From assembly GCF_009498275.1 (NCBI RefSeq), contig NZ_CP045643.1:8556001-8620000 (forward strand): a stretch of DNA of 64,000 nucleotides. Reading direction: 5' to 3'. Source of the stretch: Streptomyces fagopyri. GTDB lineage: Bacteria; Actinomycetota; Actinomycetes; Streptomycetales; Streptomycetaceae. Positions 53,922 to 63,113 of the stretch are shown here, one piece after another (the stretch's first letter is position 1; every line of letters begins with the position of its first letter). The notes under the pieces are model-generated. The model ran no database searches. It had not been told where the DNA came from and saw only the letters and a program-made list of their open reading frames with translations. The translations under genes were made by a program, and so were the position numbers.

Positions 53922-54211
53922 CGTGTGGGAGACGGGGGAGCGGCTGCCGTCTCCGGTCGTGTCAGGGATGAGGAAGCCGCCGTCCTCTCCGGTCGTGCGG
54001 GTGGCGTGGGTGCGGGCGTCGCGTCCGGTGGTGTCGGTCTCGCGGGTGTGGTCGTGCTCTCCGGTCACGCCGGCGGCGAGGGCGTGGGTGTCGTCCCCGG
54101 TGCTGTCGGGGGCGACGGAGCGGCTGCCGTCTCCGGTCGTGTCGGCGATGAGGACGGCGCCGTCCTCCCCGGTCGCGCCGGGAGAGGCGGAGCGGCTACC
54201 GCCCCCGTGGG
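53922..54211. repeat. 36-bp tandem repeat array, about 8 units
   Basis: The space between the aldo/keto reductase and the PP2C phosphatase is filled by about eight degenerate 36-base units; on the plus strand they end in CTCTCCGGTCGTG or similar. Read on the minus strand in one frame, each unit is 12 codons starting Thr-Gly-Glu/Asp (TGEDGGFLIPDT, TGDGSRSVAPDS). That frame is -1 relative to the end of the phosphatase and has Streptomyces-like third positions. Confidence 0.85.
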
Positions 54212-56755
54212 TCAGGGGCGTTGGCCGCGCCGCGAGCGGCGGGTGGTGAGGAGCAGCGCGATGTCGTCGGGGCGCTCCGCGGCCTGCCGGGCCTCCTCGG
54301 TCAGCAGGTCGGCCGCGCGGGACAGTGAGGAGGCGCCGGGGCGGGCGTGCGGGGTGCCCGCCCCGGACAGCTTCGCGCGCACCCTCTCGATCCCGTCGTC
54401 GATGTCGGCGCCGGGCTTCTCGACCAGACCGTCCGTGTAGAGGGCCAGAACCGCACCGGGCTCCAGGCGCAGGTCCGTGACCGGGTAGCGGGCGTGCGGG
54501 TCCACGCCGAGCACCACGCCGCCGGGCAGGTTCAGGACCTCGGCGCGCCCGTCGGGGTGGCGCAACAGGGGCTGCGGATGTCCGGCGCGCGCGGCACGGG
54601 CGATGCCGGTCACCGGGTCGAGCCGGATGTAGCAGCAACTGGCGAACTGGCCGGGATCGAGGTCGATGAGCAACCGGTTGGTGCCGCTCATCACCTCGTC
54701 GGGAGCGTGGTCGCCGAGAGCGAACGCCCGGACGGCGCTGCGCAGTTGGCCCATGGTGGCCGCCGCCTGGACACCGTGCCCCTGGACGTCGCCGATGACG
54801 AGGGCCAGTCCGTCGCCGGCCTCCACCACGTCGTACCAGTCGCCGCCCACGTCCATGCCCTCGGTGCCGGGCAGATACCGTCCCGCCGTCTCCACCTGGG
54901 GGTGTGCCGACAGCCGGTGCGGGAGCAGTGCCTCCTGCAGACCGCGGGCGAGGGCGGCCTCGGAGTCGTAGCGCCGCGCTCGCTCCAGGGCCTGCGCGAC
55001 GAGGCCGGCGAGCGCTGTCAGTACGGCGCGCTCCTCGGTGCTGAAGTCGCGCGGACGGTCGAAGCCCAGGATGCAGGAACCGACCGGCCGGCCCGAGGCG
55101 ATCAGCGGCAGGAAGACCCGCGCGCCCACCTTGGCGTCCACGGCGATGCCGGGATAGGCGGATTCGAGGCGGGGCATCGACTCGAAGAACAGGGCCCGGC
55201 CGGAGGTGAGGGTCTCCACTCCGGGCAGCTTGGCGTCCAGCCCCACCCCGTCGAAGGGGGCGAGGAATCCCTGCGGGAAGCCGGTCTCCCACGCCAGGTA
55301 CAGCCGCCGCTCCTGCAACAGGTAGATGGCGAGCTGCCGTCCGCCGAACGCGGGCAGCAGCTCCCGCATCACCACCTCGGACACCTGACGGGCGGTCACG
55401 GCCTCGGACAGCGCGATGGCGAGGACGATGGGGTGGTACAGCCCCGCCGTGGTGACGCTGGACACGGACGTTCCGATGCCGGATGCCGCTTCCGCCGGCC
55501 TGCCCACGTCGGGCGCCGCGGCCGCCGCGGCCCTGGTGGTGTCGGCGATACGTCCCATCGGGATGAGCCTGCACGTCAGGCCGCGGGGGCCGGGATACAC
55601 CGACAGGGTCAGCCAGGTGTCCCCGCGGCCCGCCAGGGAGGTCCGGCGCCCTTCGCGCGGGCGGGCGACCTGGAAGTGCACGGGCTCCGGCGACAGCAGT
55701 GCGCCGCGCAGATGGTCCTCGTAGGACGGCTGGTCCAGCCAGGGCACGGCCTGCCACAGCGGTCGCCCGAGCAGTTCCCCGTGCGGCCGCCCGAGGAGCT
55801 CGGCGGCGCGCGGATTGACGTAGGTGATCAGCCCGAGCCGGTCCAGCGCGAAAACGCCCTCCGGGAGGAGATCGGCCGCGCCGGCCGCGGCCGGGCCGGG
55901 GCCCGGGTCGACGACCGTCCCGCGGACCGGGAACGGCGGGTCGGGTGTGTGGCGGCCGGGCGACAGGTGTACCAGGCACAGACCGCCGCCCACGGTGTGC
56001 AGCGGCAGCGGATGGGTGGGCGGGTGTCCGGCGGCCGTCTCGTGCAGCGCGGCCAGCAGGGCGTGCGGATCGCCCGGGGACAGCCCTCGGGCGAGCGCCT
56101 CCGGTGTCCCGGGGAAGGCCCCGGCACCGGTACCGAGCAGGGACCGCAACGCGTCGTCCGCGGTGACCGTGCCGTCGGCCGGATCCCAGGCGAACCGTCC
56201 GGCGCACCGCGGGGGAGCGTCGGCGGGCGGGTGCACGCACAACGGCTCGCTGTCCCAGGTGACTTCGGACCCGTTCTTCTCCCGGTCCGACAGGGCGGTG
56301 CCCAGACTCTCGGCCACCGCCGTCATACGGTCGCGGTCCGGCAGTACGTCGGTGGCGTCCGAGGCCGAAGGGCGCAGCACGGTCAGGACGCCGAAGGAGG
56401 ACGACGAGCCCGTCACGGGCACGTACAGCGAGCCGAACTGGAACGGCAGTCCGGCGGCGAGCTGCGGATAGCGGCGCATCGTCTCCGTGGCGTCGGTGAG
56501 CAGCACCTCCATGCCCTGCCGGTAGCAGTCGGCGGCGGGGAAGGGCCGGTCCAGGGGCAGGCGCCACCAGGAACGGAACAACTGGTCGGGCAGGCCCGCG
56601 AGAACGGCCAGTCTGAGCAGGCCGGGCGTGGGCGTGCGCAGATAGACACCCCCCGCGAAGCCGCGGGCCGCTCGGATCGCGTCCGCCACGGCCCCGCTGA
56701 GCAGGGCGCCCAGGCCGTCCGGCGCCCGGTTCGCGGGCTCGGCGCTCCCAGTCAT
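54212..56755 (-). CDS. PAS/GAF-PP2C (SpoIIE-type) protein phosphatase
   Basis: An 847-residue signalling phosphatase. The order is an N-terminal GAF-like region (about 15-160), PAS (about 295-400: LPEGVFALDRLGLITYVNPRAAELLGRPHGELLG), GAF (about 430-595) and SpoIIE/PP2C (about 615-830) with VGGDWYDVV, GDVQGHGVQAAATMG, RAGHPQPLL, YTDGLVE and PDDIALLL. It likely dephosphorylates an anti-anti-sigma factor in response to a cytoplasmic signal. The ATG at 56755 has GAGGACAG upstream. It ends CGC CCC TGA next to the 36-bp repeat array. Confidence 0.9.
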   Translation of the reverse strand: MTGSAEPANRAPDGLGALLSGAVADAIRAARGFAGGVYLRTPTPGLLRLAVLAGLPDQLFRSWWRLPLDRPFPAADCYRQGMEVLLTDATETMRRYPQLAAGLPFQFGSLYVPVTGSSSSFGVLTVLRPSASDATDVLPDRDRMTAVAESLGTALSDREKNGSEVTWDSEPLCVHPPADAPPRCAGRFAWDPADGTVTADDALRSLLGTGAGAFPGTPEALARGLSPGDPHALLAALHETAAGHPPTHPLPLHTVGGGLCLVHLSPGRHTPDPPFPVRGTVVDPGPGPAAAGAADLLPEGVFALDRLGLITYVNPRAAELLGRPHGELLGRPLWQAVPWLDQPSYEDHLRGALLSPEPVHFQVARPREGRRTSLAGRGDTWLTLSVYPGPRGLTCRLIPMGRIADTTRAAAAAAPDVGRPAEAASGIGTSVSSVTTAGLYHPIVLAIALSEAVTARQVSEVVMRELLPAFGGRQLAIYLLQERRLYLAWETGFPQGFLAPFDGVGLDAKLPGVETLTSGRALFFESMPRLESAYPGIAVDAKVGARVFLPLIASGRPVGSCILGFDRPRDFSTEERAVLTALAGLVAQALERARRYDSEAALARGLQEALLPHRLSAHPQVETAGRYLPGTEGMDVGGDWYDVVEAGDGLALVIGDVQGHGVQAAATMGQLRSAVRAFALGDHAPDEVMSGTNRLLIDLDPGQFASCCYIRLDPVTGIARAARAGHPQPLLRHPDGRAEVLNLPGGVVLGVDPHARYPVTDLRLEPGAVLALYTDGLVEKPGADIDDGIERVRAKLSGAGTPHARPGASSLSRAADLLTEEARQAAERPDDIALLLTTRRSRRGQRP

Positions 56756-57116
56756 CGGTCTGTCCTCGTCCGCCTGCCGTCAGGTGACCACAGCAAGAAT
56801 GCGCCTCGGCGGTACCCACCCGCACCTCGACGCCTCCCGCGCCGGTCGCCGTTCGTTGGCCTTGGTTTCACTCAGCCGTACTCGGCTCGACCCAGCGCGA
56901 AAGATACCCTGCCCGCGCCCCGGCGAGGAGTCCCGGGACGATGCCGACGGCCCGCTCCTGACGGACGGGCCGCGCCGGCGTCGGTCCGGGGCGGTGTTTT
57001 TGCCGGTCCGTGGCGGCGAGACGGTCGGCTCCGGGGCGGGGTCGGACGGTCGTGGGGTCGGACGGTCGTGGGGTCGTGCGGCGGGGCGGCGTGCGGTCGG
57101 GCGGTCGCGCGGTGGG
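56756..57116. repeat. Spacer with 16-bp tandem repeat
   Basis: A 361-base space between two minus-strand genes. GGTCGGACGGTCGTGG occurs twice in a row (57040-57071), and looser GGTCG/GCGG repeats follow to 57115. The phosphatase promoter must be within it; I could not define it. Confidence 0.6.
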
Positions 57117-58037
57117 TCAGGAGCGTGGCGCGGGCCTCAGCGCGTCCGCGGCGGCGGACGCCACGGCCTCGGCCACCACGGCGAGCGCCGGGAAGTCGAG
57201 CTTCCACTGCTGCCAGTACAGCGGGACGTCGACGGTCCGGTCCGGTGCCAGGCCGACCAGCCGCCCGGCGCGCAGCAGCGGCGCGGCCTGCGCCTCGGGC
57301 ACCATGCCCCAGCCGAGTCCGGCTGCGACGGCGTCGACGAACCCCTCCGACGTGGGCACGGAGTGCCGCAGCGGGCTCGCGCCGCGTCCTCCGAGCAGCC
57401 GGGCGGCGAAGTCGTCCTGGAAGTCGTCGTTCCGGTCGAAGACCACCACCGGAGCGTCGGCGAGCAGGTCGTGCAGGGCCGTGTCCGTCCCGGCGTCGAG
57501 CCACCGCCCGGCGAAGTCGGGACCAGCCGCCGCCAGATAGCGCATCCGGCCCAGGGACCGCACGGAGCAGCCCGCCACCGGGTCGGGCGACGAGGTCACC
57601 GCCGCCATCACCGCTCCCTCGCGCAGCAGGGTGGCCGTGTGGTCCTCGTCCTCGCGGCGCAGTTCGAAGCAGAGCCGCAGCTCGCGGGGGACGCGGGTGA
57701 GCGCGGGCAGGAACCAGGTGGCGAGCGAGTCGGCGTTCACCGCGATCGACAGCCGCGTCGGCTCCCCGGAGTCGCTCATCCCGAGCTCGGCGCGGGCATC
57801 GCGCTCCAGCCGGGCCAGCCGGCGCGCGAACCGCACGACGATCTCGCCGGACTCGGTCGGGCGCACCGGCTTCGTCCGCATCAGAAGGACGCGTCCGGTG
57901 CGCTGTTCGAGCGCCTTGACGCGTTGGCTGACCGCCGAGGGCGTCACGTGCAGGGCGGCGGCGGCCGCGTCGAAGGTGCCCTCGTCGACCACCGCGAGCA
58001 GGGTGCGGACCTGGTCGAGGGGGAGTTCCGCCATCAT
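57117..58037 (-). CDS. lysG: LysG/ArgP-type LysR regulator of amino-acid export
   Basis: A 306-residue LysR protein with an N-terminal winged helix (LPLDQVRTLLAVVDEGTFDAAAAALHVTPSAVSQRVKALEQRTGRVLLMR) that matches the ArgP/LysG group. The effector domain fills the rest. It is divergent from lysE with only 77 bases between, the arrangement known from Corynebacterium, where LysG senses basic amino acids and activates lysE. An ATG three bases downstream is an alternative start. Confidence 0.92.
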   Translation of the reverse strand: MMAELPLDQVRTLLAVVDEGTFDAAAAALHVTPSAVSQRVKALEQRTGRVLLMRTKPVRPTESGEIVVRFARRLARLERDARAELGMSDSGEPTRLSIAVNADSLATWFLPALTRVPRELRLCFELRREDEDHTATLLREGAVMAAVTSSPDPVAGCSVRSLGRMRYLAAAGPDFAGRWLDAGTDTALHDLLADAPVVVFDRNDDFQDDFAARLLGGRGASPLRHSVPTSEGFVDAVAAGLGWGMVPEAQAAPLLRAGRLVGLAPDRTVDVPLYWQQWKLDFPALAVVAEAVASAAADALRPAPRS

Positions 58038-58114
58038 GACGACATCACGAGCGCTAATGATACGTAAGAATCTTTAGCTGTACTCTTGACAGCCGTTTTC
58101 CTAACGTCGTCGCC

Positions 58115-58726
58115 ATGACCAACGCCCTCACCGCCGCGGCCGCCGGGTTCGGCACCGGCCTCTCGCTCATCGTCGCCATCGGCGCCCAGAACGCCTTCGT
58201 GCTGCGCCAGGGCATCCGCCGCGACGCGGTGTTCGCGGTGGTGGGCATCTGCGCGGTGTCCGACGCGGCGCTCATCGCGCTCGGGGTGGGCGGTGTCGGC
58301 GCGCTGGTGGTGGCCCGACCGGAGGCGCTCACGGTCGTCGGACTGATCGGCGGTGGATTTCTCCTGGTGTACGGCGTCCTCGCCGTCCGGCGGGTGCTCC
58401 GCCCCTCGGCGCTGGAGGCGGCGGGCGGTCCCACGGGCTCGCGGCGGCGGACCGTGCTCACCTGTCTGGCGATGACCTGGCTCAACCCGCACGTCTATCT
58501 CGACACCGTCTTCCTGCTCGGCTCCCTCGCGGCCGACCGCGGCCAGCTCCGCTGGACCTTCGGGCTCGGGGCGGCGCTGGCGAGTCTGTGCTGGTTCGCC
58601 GCGCTGGGTTTCGGCGCCAGGCTGCTCGGCCGTTTCCTGGCCCGGCCCTCGTCGTGGCGGGTGCTGGACGGCCTGGTCGCGGCGACGATGATCGGCATGG
58701 GGACCCTGCTGATCGCCGGTGCCTGA
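58115..58726 (+). CDS. lysE: LysE-family amino-acid exporter
   Basis: A 203-residue membrane protein with about six hydrophobic segments. The N-terminal FGTGLSLIVAIGAQNAFVLRQGI and the central TWLNPHVYLDTVFLLGSLA are LysE signatures. It exports lysine and arginine when these build up in the cell. TAACGT (58102-58107) lies at leaderless distance from the ATG, and no ribosome site is seen. Control by the divergent LysG is expected. Confidence 0.92.
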   Translation: MTNALTAAAAGFGTGLSLIVAIGAQNAFVLRQGIRRDAVFAVVGICAVSDAALIALGVGGVGALVVARPEALTVVGLIGGGFLLVYGVLAVRRVLRPSALEAAGGPTGSRRRTVLTCLAMTWLNPHVYLDTVFLLGSLAADRGQLRWTFGLGAALASLCWFAALGFGARLLGRFLARPSSWRVLDGLVAATMIGMGTLLIAGA

Positions 58727-58865
58727 GCGACGCGGCCCACGCGCCGGGGCGGACCGTGGGGAACCCGTGCGGCGGGTCGCGGGGGACCCACGGGGATTCC
58801 GCGCGCTCGCGTTCCGCGATAGTGAACCCTGACACCGAAAGATGTATCGAGCAGCCAGGACGGTC

Positions 58866-60194
58866 GTGGACACGAGCAAGAGCAGTACGGACGGCACGGA
58901 CGGCGCACCGGCACCCCGGGACGGGACGGCCGGCGCGGTGGACCCCGGCCGCCCGGACCGGACCGGCTGGCGCCGCTGGACGATGGACACCCGCCCGTTG
59001 CGGCGACCGGCGTACCGGAGGCTCTGGTCCTCCACCATCGTCACGTCGGTGGGCAGCCAGCTCACGGCCGTCGCCGTCCCGAAGCAGATCTACGACATCA
59101 CCGGGTCCTCGGCCTGGGTCGGCTACGCGAGCCTCGCCGGTCTGCTGCCGCTCGTGGTCTTCGCCCTCTGGGGCGGCGCCGTGGCCGACAGCATGGACCG
59201 GCGCAAGCTGCTCCTCGTCACCAACACCGGGATAGCCGTCACCTCACTGCTCTTCTGGATACAGGCCGTCACCGGACTCGGCTCCGTGCTGGTCCTGATG
59301 GTCCTGCTCGCCCTGCAACAGGCCTTCTTCGGCCTGAACGCGCCGGCCCGCAACGCGTCGATCGCCCGGCTGGTCCCCGAGGAGGAGCTTCCGGCGGCGA
59401 ACGCGCTCGGTTCGACCGTCATGCAGACGGGTCTGGTCGCCGGACCCCTGCTCGCCGGTGCCCTGATCCCGGTGATCGGCCTGAGCGAGCTGTATCTGAT
59501 CGACGCGCTGGCACTGTGCGTCACCGTGTGGGCGGTCGTACGGCTGCCCTCGCTGCCGCCCCTGACGGGAGGAGCGGGGCGGCGCGCGGGCTGGCGCGAG
59601 GTCGTCGCGGGGTTCCGCTACATCGCCCTGCACAAGGTGCTGCTGCTGTCCTTCCTCGCCGACATCATCGCCATGGTCTTCGGCATGCCCCGGGCGTTGT
59701 TCCCGCAGCTGGCCGCCGAGACGTACGCGCCGTACGGCGAGGGCCTCGCGCTCGGACTGCTGTTCGCGGCGATCCCCATCGGCGCGGTGGTCGGCGGACT
59801 GATGTCGGGCACGTTCTCCCGCGCGCGCCGGCACGGGCTCATGGTGATCGTCGCGGTGCTCGCCTGGGGTGCGGCCATCACGGGGTTCGGCCTCAGCGGC
59901 AGCCTGTGGGTGGCCGTGACGTTCCTCGCGGTCGCCGGAGTCGCCGACATGGTGTCGATGGTCTTCCGCGGGGCGATCCTGCTGTCGGCCGCCACCGACG
60001 AGATGCGCGGCCGGATGCAGGGGGTGTTCACCGTGGTGGTCGCGGGCGGACCGCGCCTCGCCGACGTCCTGCACGGAACGGCCGGTTCGCTTCTGGGGGC
60101 CCGTACCGCCGTCGCGGGCGGCGGGCTGCTGGTGATCGTCGGCACGCTGGGCCTGGCCGCCGCGACGCCGGCGCTGCGGCGGTACAAGGCCTGA
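58866..60194 (+). CDS. MFS transporter, EntS-like
   Basis: A membrane protein of about 442 residues with 12 hydrophobic segments after a 40-residue hydrophilic start. The MFS loop is GAVADSMDRRKLLLVTN, and VPKQIYDITGSSAWVGYASLAGLLPLVVFALWGGAV and LNAPARNASIARLVPEEELPAANAL fit the DHA3/EntS group, which exports siderophores or macrolides. GTG 58866 follows AGGACG; ATG 58842 would add eight residues. Confidence 0.88.
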   Translation: MDTSKSSTDGTDGAPAPRDGTAGAVDPGRPDRTGWRRWTMDTRPLRRPAYRRLWSSTIVTSVGSQLTAVAVPKQIYDITGSSAWVGYASLAGLLPLVVFALWGGAVADSMDRRKLLLVTNTGIAVTSLLFWIQAVTGLGSVLVLMVLLALQQAFFGLNAPARNASIARLVPEEELPAANALGSTVMQTGLVAGPLLAGALIPVIGLSELYLIDALALCVTVWAVVRLPSLPPLTGGAGRRAGWREVVAGFRYIALHKVLLLSFLADIIAMVFGMPRALFPQLAAETYAPYGEGLALGLLFAAIPIGAVVGGLMSGTFSRARRHGLMVIVAVLAWGAAITGFGLSGSLWVAVTFLAVAGVADMVSMVFRGAILLSAATDEMRGRMQGVFTVVVAGGPRLADVLHGTAGSLLGARTAVAGGGLLVIVGTLGLAAATPALRRYKA

Positions 60195-60202
60195 CCGACG
60201 AG

Positions 60203-60241
60203 GGCACCCGGGTGCGCGGGCCGGTCCGTCGGCCGGGTGCC
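60203..60241 (+). terminator. Hairpin after the MFS gene
   Basis: GGCACCCGG (60203-60211) pairs with CCGGGTGCC (60233-60241), with further pairing inside the loop, just after the stop. Confidence 0.5.
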
Positions 60242-60303
60242 TGACCGGGTACCCGGCCGGACAGACGGTTGGCCCGCGCCTTCGCGCGTGCCGCGCAACA
60301 CCT

Positions 60304-60406
60304 GGACCGTTCCGCGCCCGGACCTCGCCGTCCCCGTAAGGCGCCATCCCTGGACCGTTCCGCGGCGCGCCGCCTCCGTACCCGCCATCTCCCGGACCGT
60401 TCCGCG
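60304..60406. repeat. Interspersed GGACCGTTCCGCG repeats
   Basis: Three exact copies at 60304, 60352 and 60394, 48 and 42 bases apart, in the 377-base space between convergent genes. The surrounding sequence is degenerate repetition of the same theme; no gene was seen. Confidence 0.75.
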
Positions 60407-60571
60407 CGCGGACCGTGCCACCTTCGCACGGGGGCCGTCCCCGCACGGCGCCCGGACCACGCAGTGCCGGTCCCGCTCCCTCCGAGCGTTGGGGGGAGTG
60501 TCTGGGGCATCGCCGTCACGAACCGGCGTCCGCACCCGGCCGGTCCCCGGGGTGGGCGCCGGGGAGCGGGG

Positions 60572-61477
60572 TCAGCCCTTCATGGCCTGGTCCATCAGTT
60601 GCTGCAGGTGCAACCCCCGGCGGGCGTCGAGCGCTCCGGACACCCCCGTACGCACGGCCGTCGCGAACTCCCGGCGCAGTACCGGCCAGAGCTCCTCCTG
60701 GTCGAGTCCGGCGGCGTCGAACACCAGCGGTGGCTGCGGCCCGAAGAGCTCGATCCGGGTGCTGCCGCCCTCGATGTCGACCGCCCCGGACAACGAGGCC
60801 TGACTGACGGCGCCGCCGGCGTGCTCGCAGGTCAGCTCGATCCACCGGCGCGGGTCGCCGGTACCGCGGACCCGGACGATCGGCCCGACGGCCGCGTCCA
60901 GGAGATCCAGCAGATGGGGACCCAGGTCGAGCAGCGCGCCGTGCTCCAGCCGCCAGGGCGTCGCGAACTCGCCGCCCAGGAAGGCCCCGTGCAGGAGACA
61001 CGAGCGTGCCCCGGTGATCTCGATCGACTGGGCCGCGCTCAGGAACTCCCGGGTGGCCGGGTGGTAGCGGTTGCTCAGGACGAGCTGGGAGACGACGCCC
61101 GCCTCGGCGACGGCGTCAGCGACCCGCCGCGCCGACGCCAGGTCCACCCCGAGCGGCTTCTCCAGCAGCAGAGCCTTGCCCGCCTTCGCGGCGAGCGGCG
61201 CGAGCTCCGCCTGCACCGCGGGCGGGACGGCGAACGCGACCGCCTCACAGCCGTCGAGCAGCTCTTCGAAACGGGCGACCGCGTCCGCTCCGTAGGGCGA
61301 CGCCGTCTCGCGGGCGGCTTCGGCACGCCGCGCCCACACCGCCGTCAGCCGCGTCTCGGGTCCGGCGGCGAGGACACGGGCGTGCACGGCCCGCGCCCAG
61401 GGCCCGGCGCCGACCAGACCGACCCTGACCGGTTCGTGCGGCCACGGAATCGAGGTGTCGGTTGCTGTCGCGGTCAC
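60572..61477 (-). CDS. Gfo/Idh/MocA-family oxidoreductase
   Basis: A 301-residue NAD(P)-dependent dehydrogenase. The Rossmann motif is VGLVGAGPWARAVHARVL, followed by the EKP motif in LLLEKPLGVDLASARRVAD and a C-terminal alpha/beta domain with ALLDLGPHLLDLLDAAVG. Substrates are usually sugars or inositols. GTG 61477 is chosen because AAGGAG lies before it; an in-frame ATG at 61528 has no ribosome site. It is divergent from the MarR operon. Confidence 0.88.
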   Translation of the reverse strand: MTATATDTSIPWPHEPVRVGLVGAGPWARAVHARVLAAGPETRLTAVWARRAEAARETASPYGADAVARFEELLDGCEAVAFAVPPAVQAELAPLAAKAGKALLLEKPLGVDLASARRVADAVAEAGVVSQLVLSNRYHPATREFLSAAQSIEITGARSCLLHGAFLGGEFATPWRLEHGALLDLGPHLLDLLDAAVGPIVRVRGTGDPRRWIELTCEHAGGAVSQASLSGAVDIEGGSTRIELFGPQPPLVFDAAGLDQEELWPVLRREFATAVRTGVSGALDARRGLHLQQLMDQAMKG

Positions 61478-61658
61478 TGGGGTTCTCCTTCGGCTGGTGC
61501 CCGGCGTCGGGTGGGGAAACTCCATCACGAGGCCGGCCGTTCCGACCAGGGGAAACGGTCACTCAGTTGACCGGGAGACCGCTGCCCGCGGATCGACGAC
61601 GCGGCGCGCCCCGGGCCGGCTCCTCCTGCCCCTCCCTCCTTCTTGACCCTCCCTTTCC

Positions 61659-61693
61659 AGAATTACCTCTGACACAGAGCTATTCTCGTCCTG
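61659..61693 (+). promoter_or_regulatory. MarR operator-like palindrome over the -10
   Basis: AGAAT (61659-61663), CTCTG (61667-61671), CAGAG (61675-61679) and ATTCT (61682-61686) form a nested inverted repeat. It covers the likely -10 TATTCT (61681-61686), whose start of transcription would fall on the GTG at 61693. Confidence 0.65.
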
Positions 61694-62148
61694 TGGAACC
61701 GGAGAGCTTTCCCGAGGCGCTCGCCGACACCTTGGCCGGTGTGCAGCGGCTGATCCGCCGGCGACTGCGGGGCGGCATGACCGCCCCGCGGCTGCGCGGT
61801 GCCGAGGTCGACCTGTTGCGCCTGGTCACGGCACGACCGGGCATCGGTGTGTCCGAGGCCGCCAAGGAGCTCTACCTGGCGGGCAATTCGGTCTCGACGC
61901 TGGTCAACCGACTGGCACGGGACGGCTATCTGATCCGGGAGACGGACCCGGCCGACCGGCGCGCCGCGCGGCTCGTACCCACACCGGCCGCGGACGCACG
62001 GCTGCGCGACTGGCGACAGCGGCGCGCGGCCCTCGTACGGAACCAGGTCGCCCGTCTCGGCGAAGCCGACCGGGCGGCCCTGGAGGCAGCTCTCCCGGCC
62101 CTGCGCACACTGGCGGCGAACCTGCACGAGGAGGCCGAGGAGACATGA
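61693..62148 (+). CDS. MarR-family regulator
   Basis: A 151-residue MarR protein with the winged-helix core GAEVDLLRLVTARPGIGVSEAAKELYLAGNSVSTLVNRLARDGYLIRETDPADRRAARLVPT. GTG 61693 lies seven bases after a TATTCT box and has no ribosome site, so the transcript may be leaderless. The stop overlaps the ATG of the ABC ATPase by 4 bases. It likely represses this efflux operon through the palindrome in its promoter. Confidence 0.92.
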   Translation: MEPESFPEALADTLAGVQRLIRRRLRGGMTAPRLRGAEVDLLRLVTARPGIGVSEAAKELYLAGNSVSTLVNRLARDGYLIRETDPADRRAARLVPTPAADARLRDWRQRRAALVRNQVARLGEADRAALEAALPALRTLAANLHEEAEET

Positions 62149-63113
62149 CGCGCTGCACGACCGGTGACAAGGACCCCGGACACGACGGGGAAGCGACCGT
62201 CGTCGCGGGACCGGGCGCCGCGCTCACCGCGGCGCCGTCCGGCGGCCCCGGGACGCGGACCGCCGGGACGGACACCGAGGCGGCTTCCCGGACGGACGCC
62301 GTGACCTGTACGGGGCTCTTCCACGCCTTCGGTGACACGACCGCGGTCGACGGACTCGACCTCTCCGTCCGTGACGGCGAGGTGTTCGGACTGCTCGGAC
62401 CCAACGGCGCCGGCAAGACCACGGCGATCCGCTGCATCACCACACTGCTGCCGGTCCCGGCCGGCACGGTCCATGTCTTCGGACTCGACGCCGCCCGCGA
62501 ACGCATGGCGGTACGCCGCCTGTTGGGCTACGTACCGCAGCAGCTCTCCGCCGACTCGGGACTCACCGGCCGGGAGAACGTGGAGCTGTTCGCCCGTGTC
62601 TTCGACGTCTCCCGTCGGGAGCGCGCGGCACGCGTCGGCCAGGCGCTCGCGGCGGTCGACCTCGTCGACGCGGCCGACCGGCTGGCCAAGACGTACTCGG
62701 GAGGCATGGTCCGCCGTCTCGAACTCGCCCAGGCACTGGTCAGCGCGCCGCGGCTGCTGATCCTCGACGAGCCGACCATCGGTCTCGACCCGATCGCCCG
62801 GACGAGCGTGTGGGAGCACATCAACGCCGTACGTGCCGCGACCGGGATGACCGTCCTGGTGACGACCCACTACATGGACGAGGCCGACCAGTACTGCGAC
62901 CGGGTCGCGCTGATGCACCGCGGCCGTGTCCGTGCCCTCGGCACCCCCGACGAACTGAGGACGGGTCTCGCCGAACGGCGCGGCGCCGGAAGCGGTGAAC
63001 AGCCCACGCTGGAGGACGTCTTCCGCGACATCGCCGGCAGCGGCCTCGACGACCAGTCAGGAGACTTCAGCGATGTCCGAAGCACCCGCCGTACCGCGTC
63101 CCGGGTCGGCTGA
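62145..63113 (+). CDS. ABC transporter ATPase, DrrA-like
   Basis: A 322-residue ATPase. A 45-residue hydrophilic start precedes the nucleotide-binding domain with Walker A GPNGAGKTT, signature TYSGGMVRRLELA, Walker B RLLILDEPTIGLDP and the His switch TTHYMDEAD. It matches the daunorubicin-resistance type (DrrA), which powers drug or lipid export. ATG 62145 is in an ATGA overlap with marR. Its end overlaps the permease start by 41 bases. Confidence 0.92.
   Translation: MTRCTTGDKDPGHDGEATVVAGPGAALTAAPSGGPGTRTAGTDTEAASRTDAVTCTGLFHAFGDTTAVDGLDLSVRDGEVFGLLGPNGAGKTTAIRCITTLLPVPAGTVHVFGLDAARERMAVRRLLGYVPQQLSADSGLTGRENVELFARVFDVSRRERAARVGQALAAVDLVDAADRLAKTYSGGMVRRLELAQALVSAPRLLILDEPTIGLDPIARTSVWEHINAVRAATGMTVLVTTHYMDEADQYCDRVALMHRGRVRALGTPDELRTGLAERRGAGSGEQPTLEDVFRDIAGSGLDDQSGDFSDVRSTRRTASRVG

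Noticed and set aside
53676..56825. 1049-codon minus-strand frame over the PP2C gene
   Set aside because: As a gene it is a shadow of the phosphatase; only its repeat part (53922-54211) is kept as an observation.
58050..58060. GAGCGCTA near lysG as another LacI operator
   Set aside because: Only a half-site; the palindrome is not completed and the gene context does not fit.
58086..58107. TTGACA before lysE as a -35 box
   Set aside because: It is only 10 bases from TAACGT, too close for a normal promoter.
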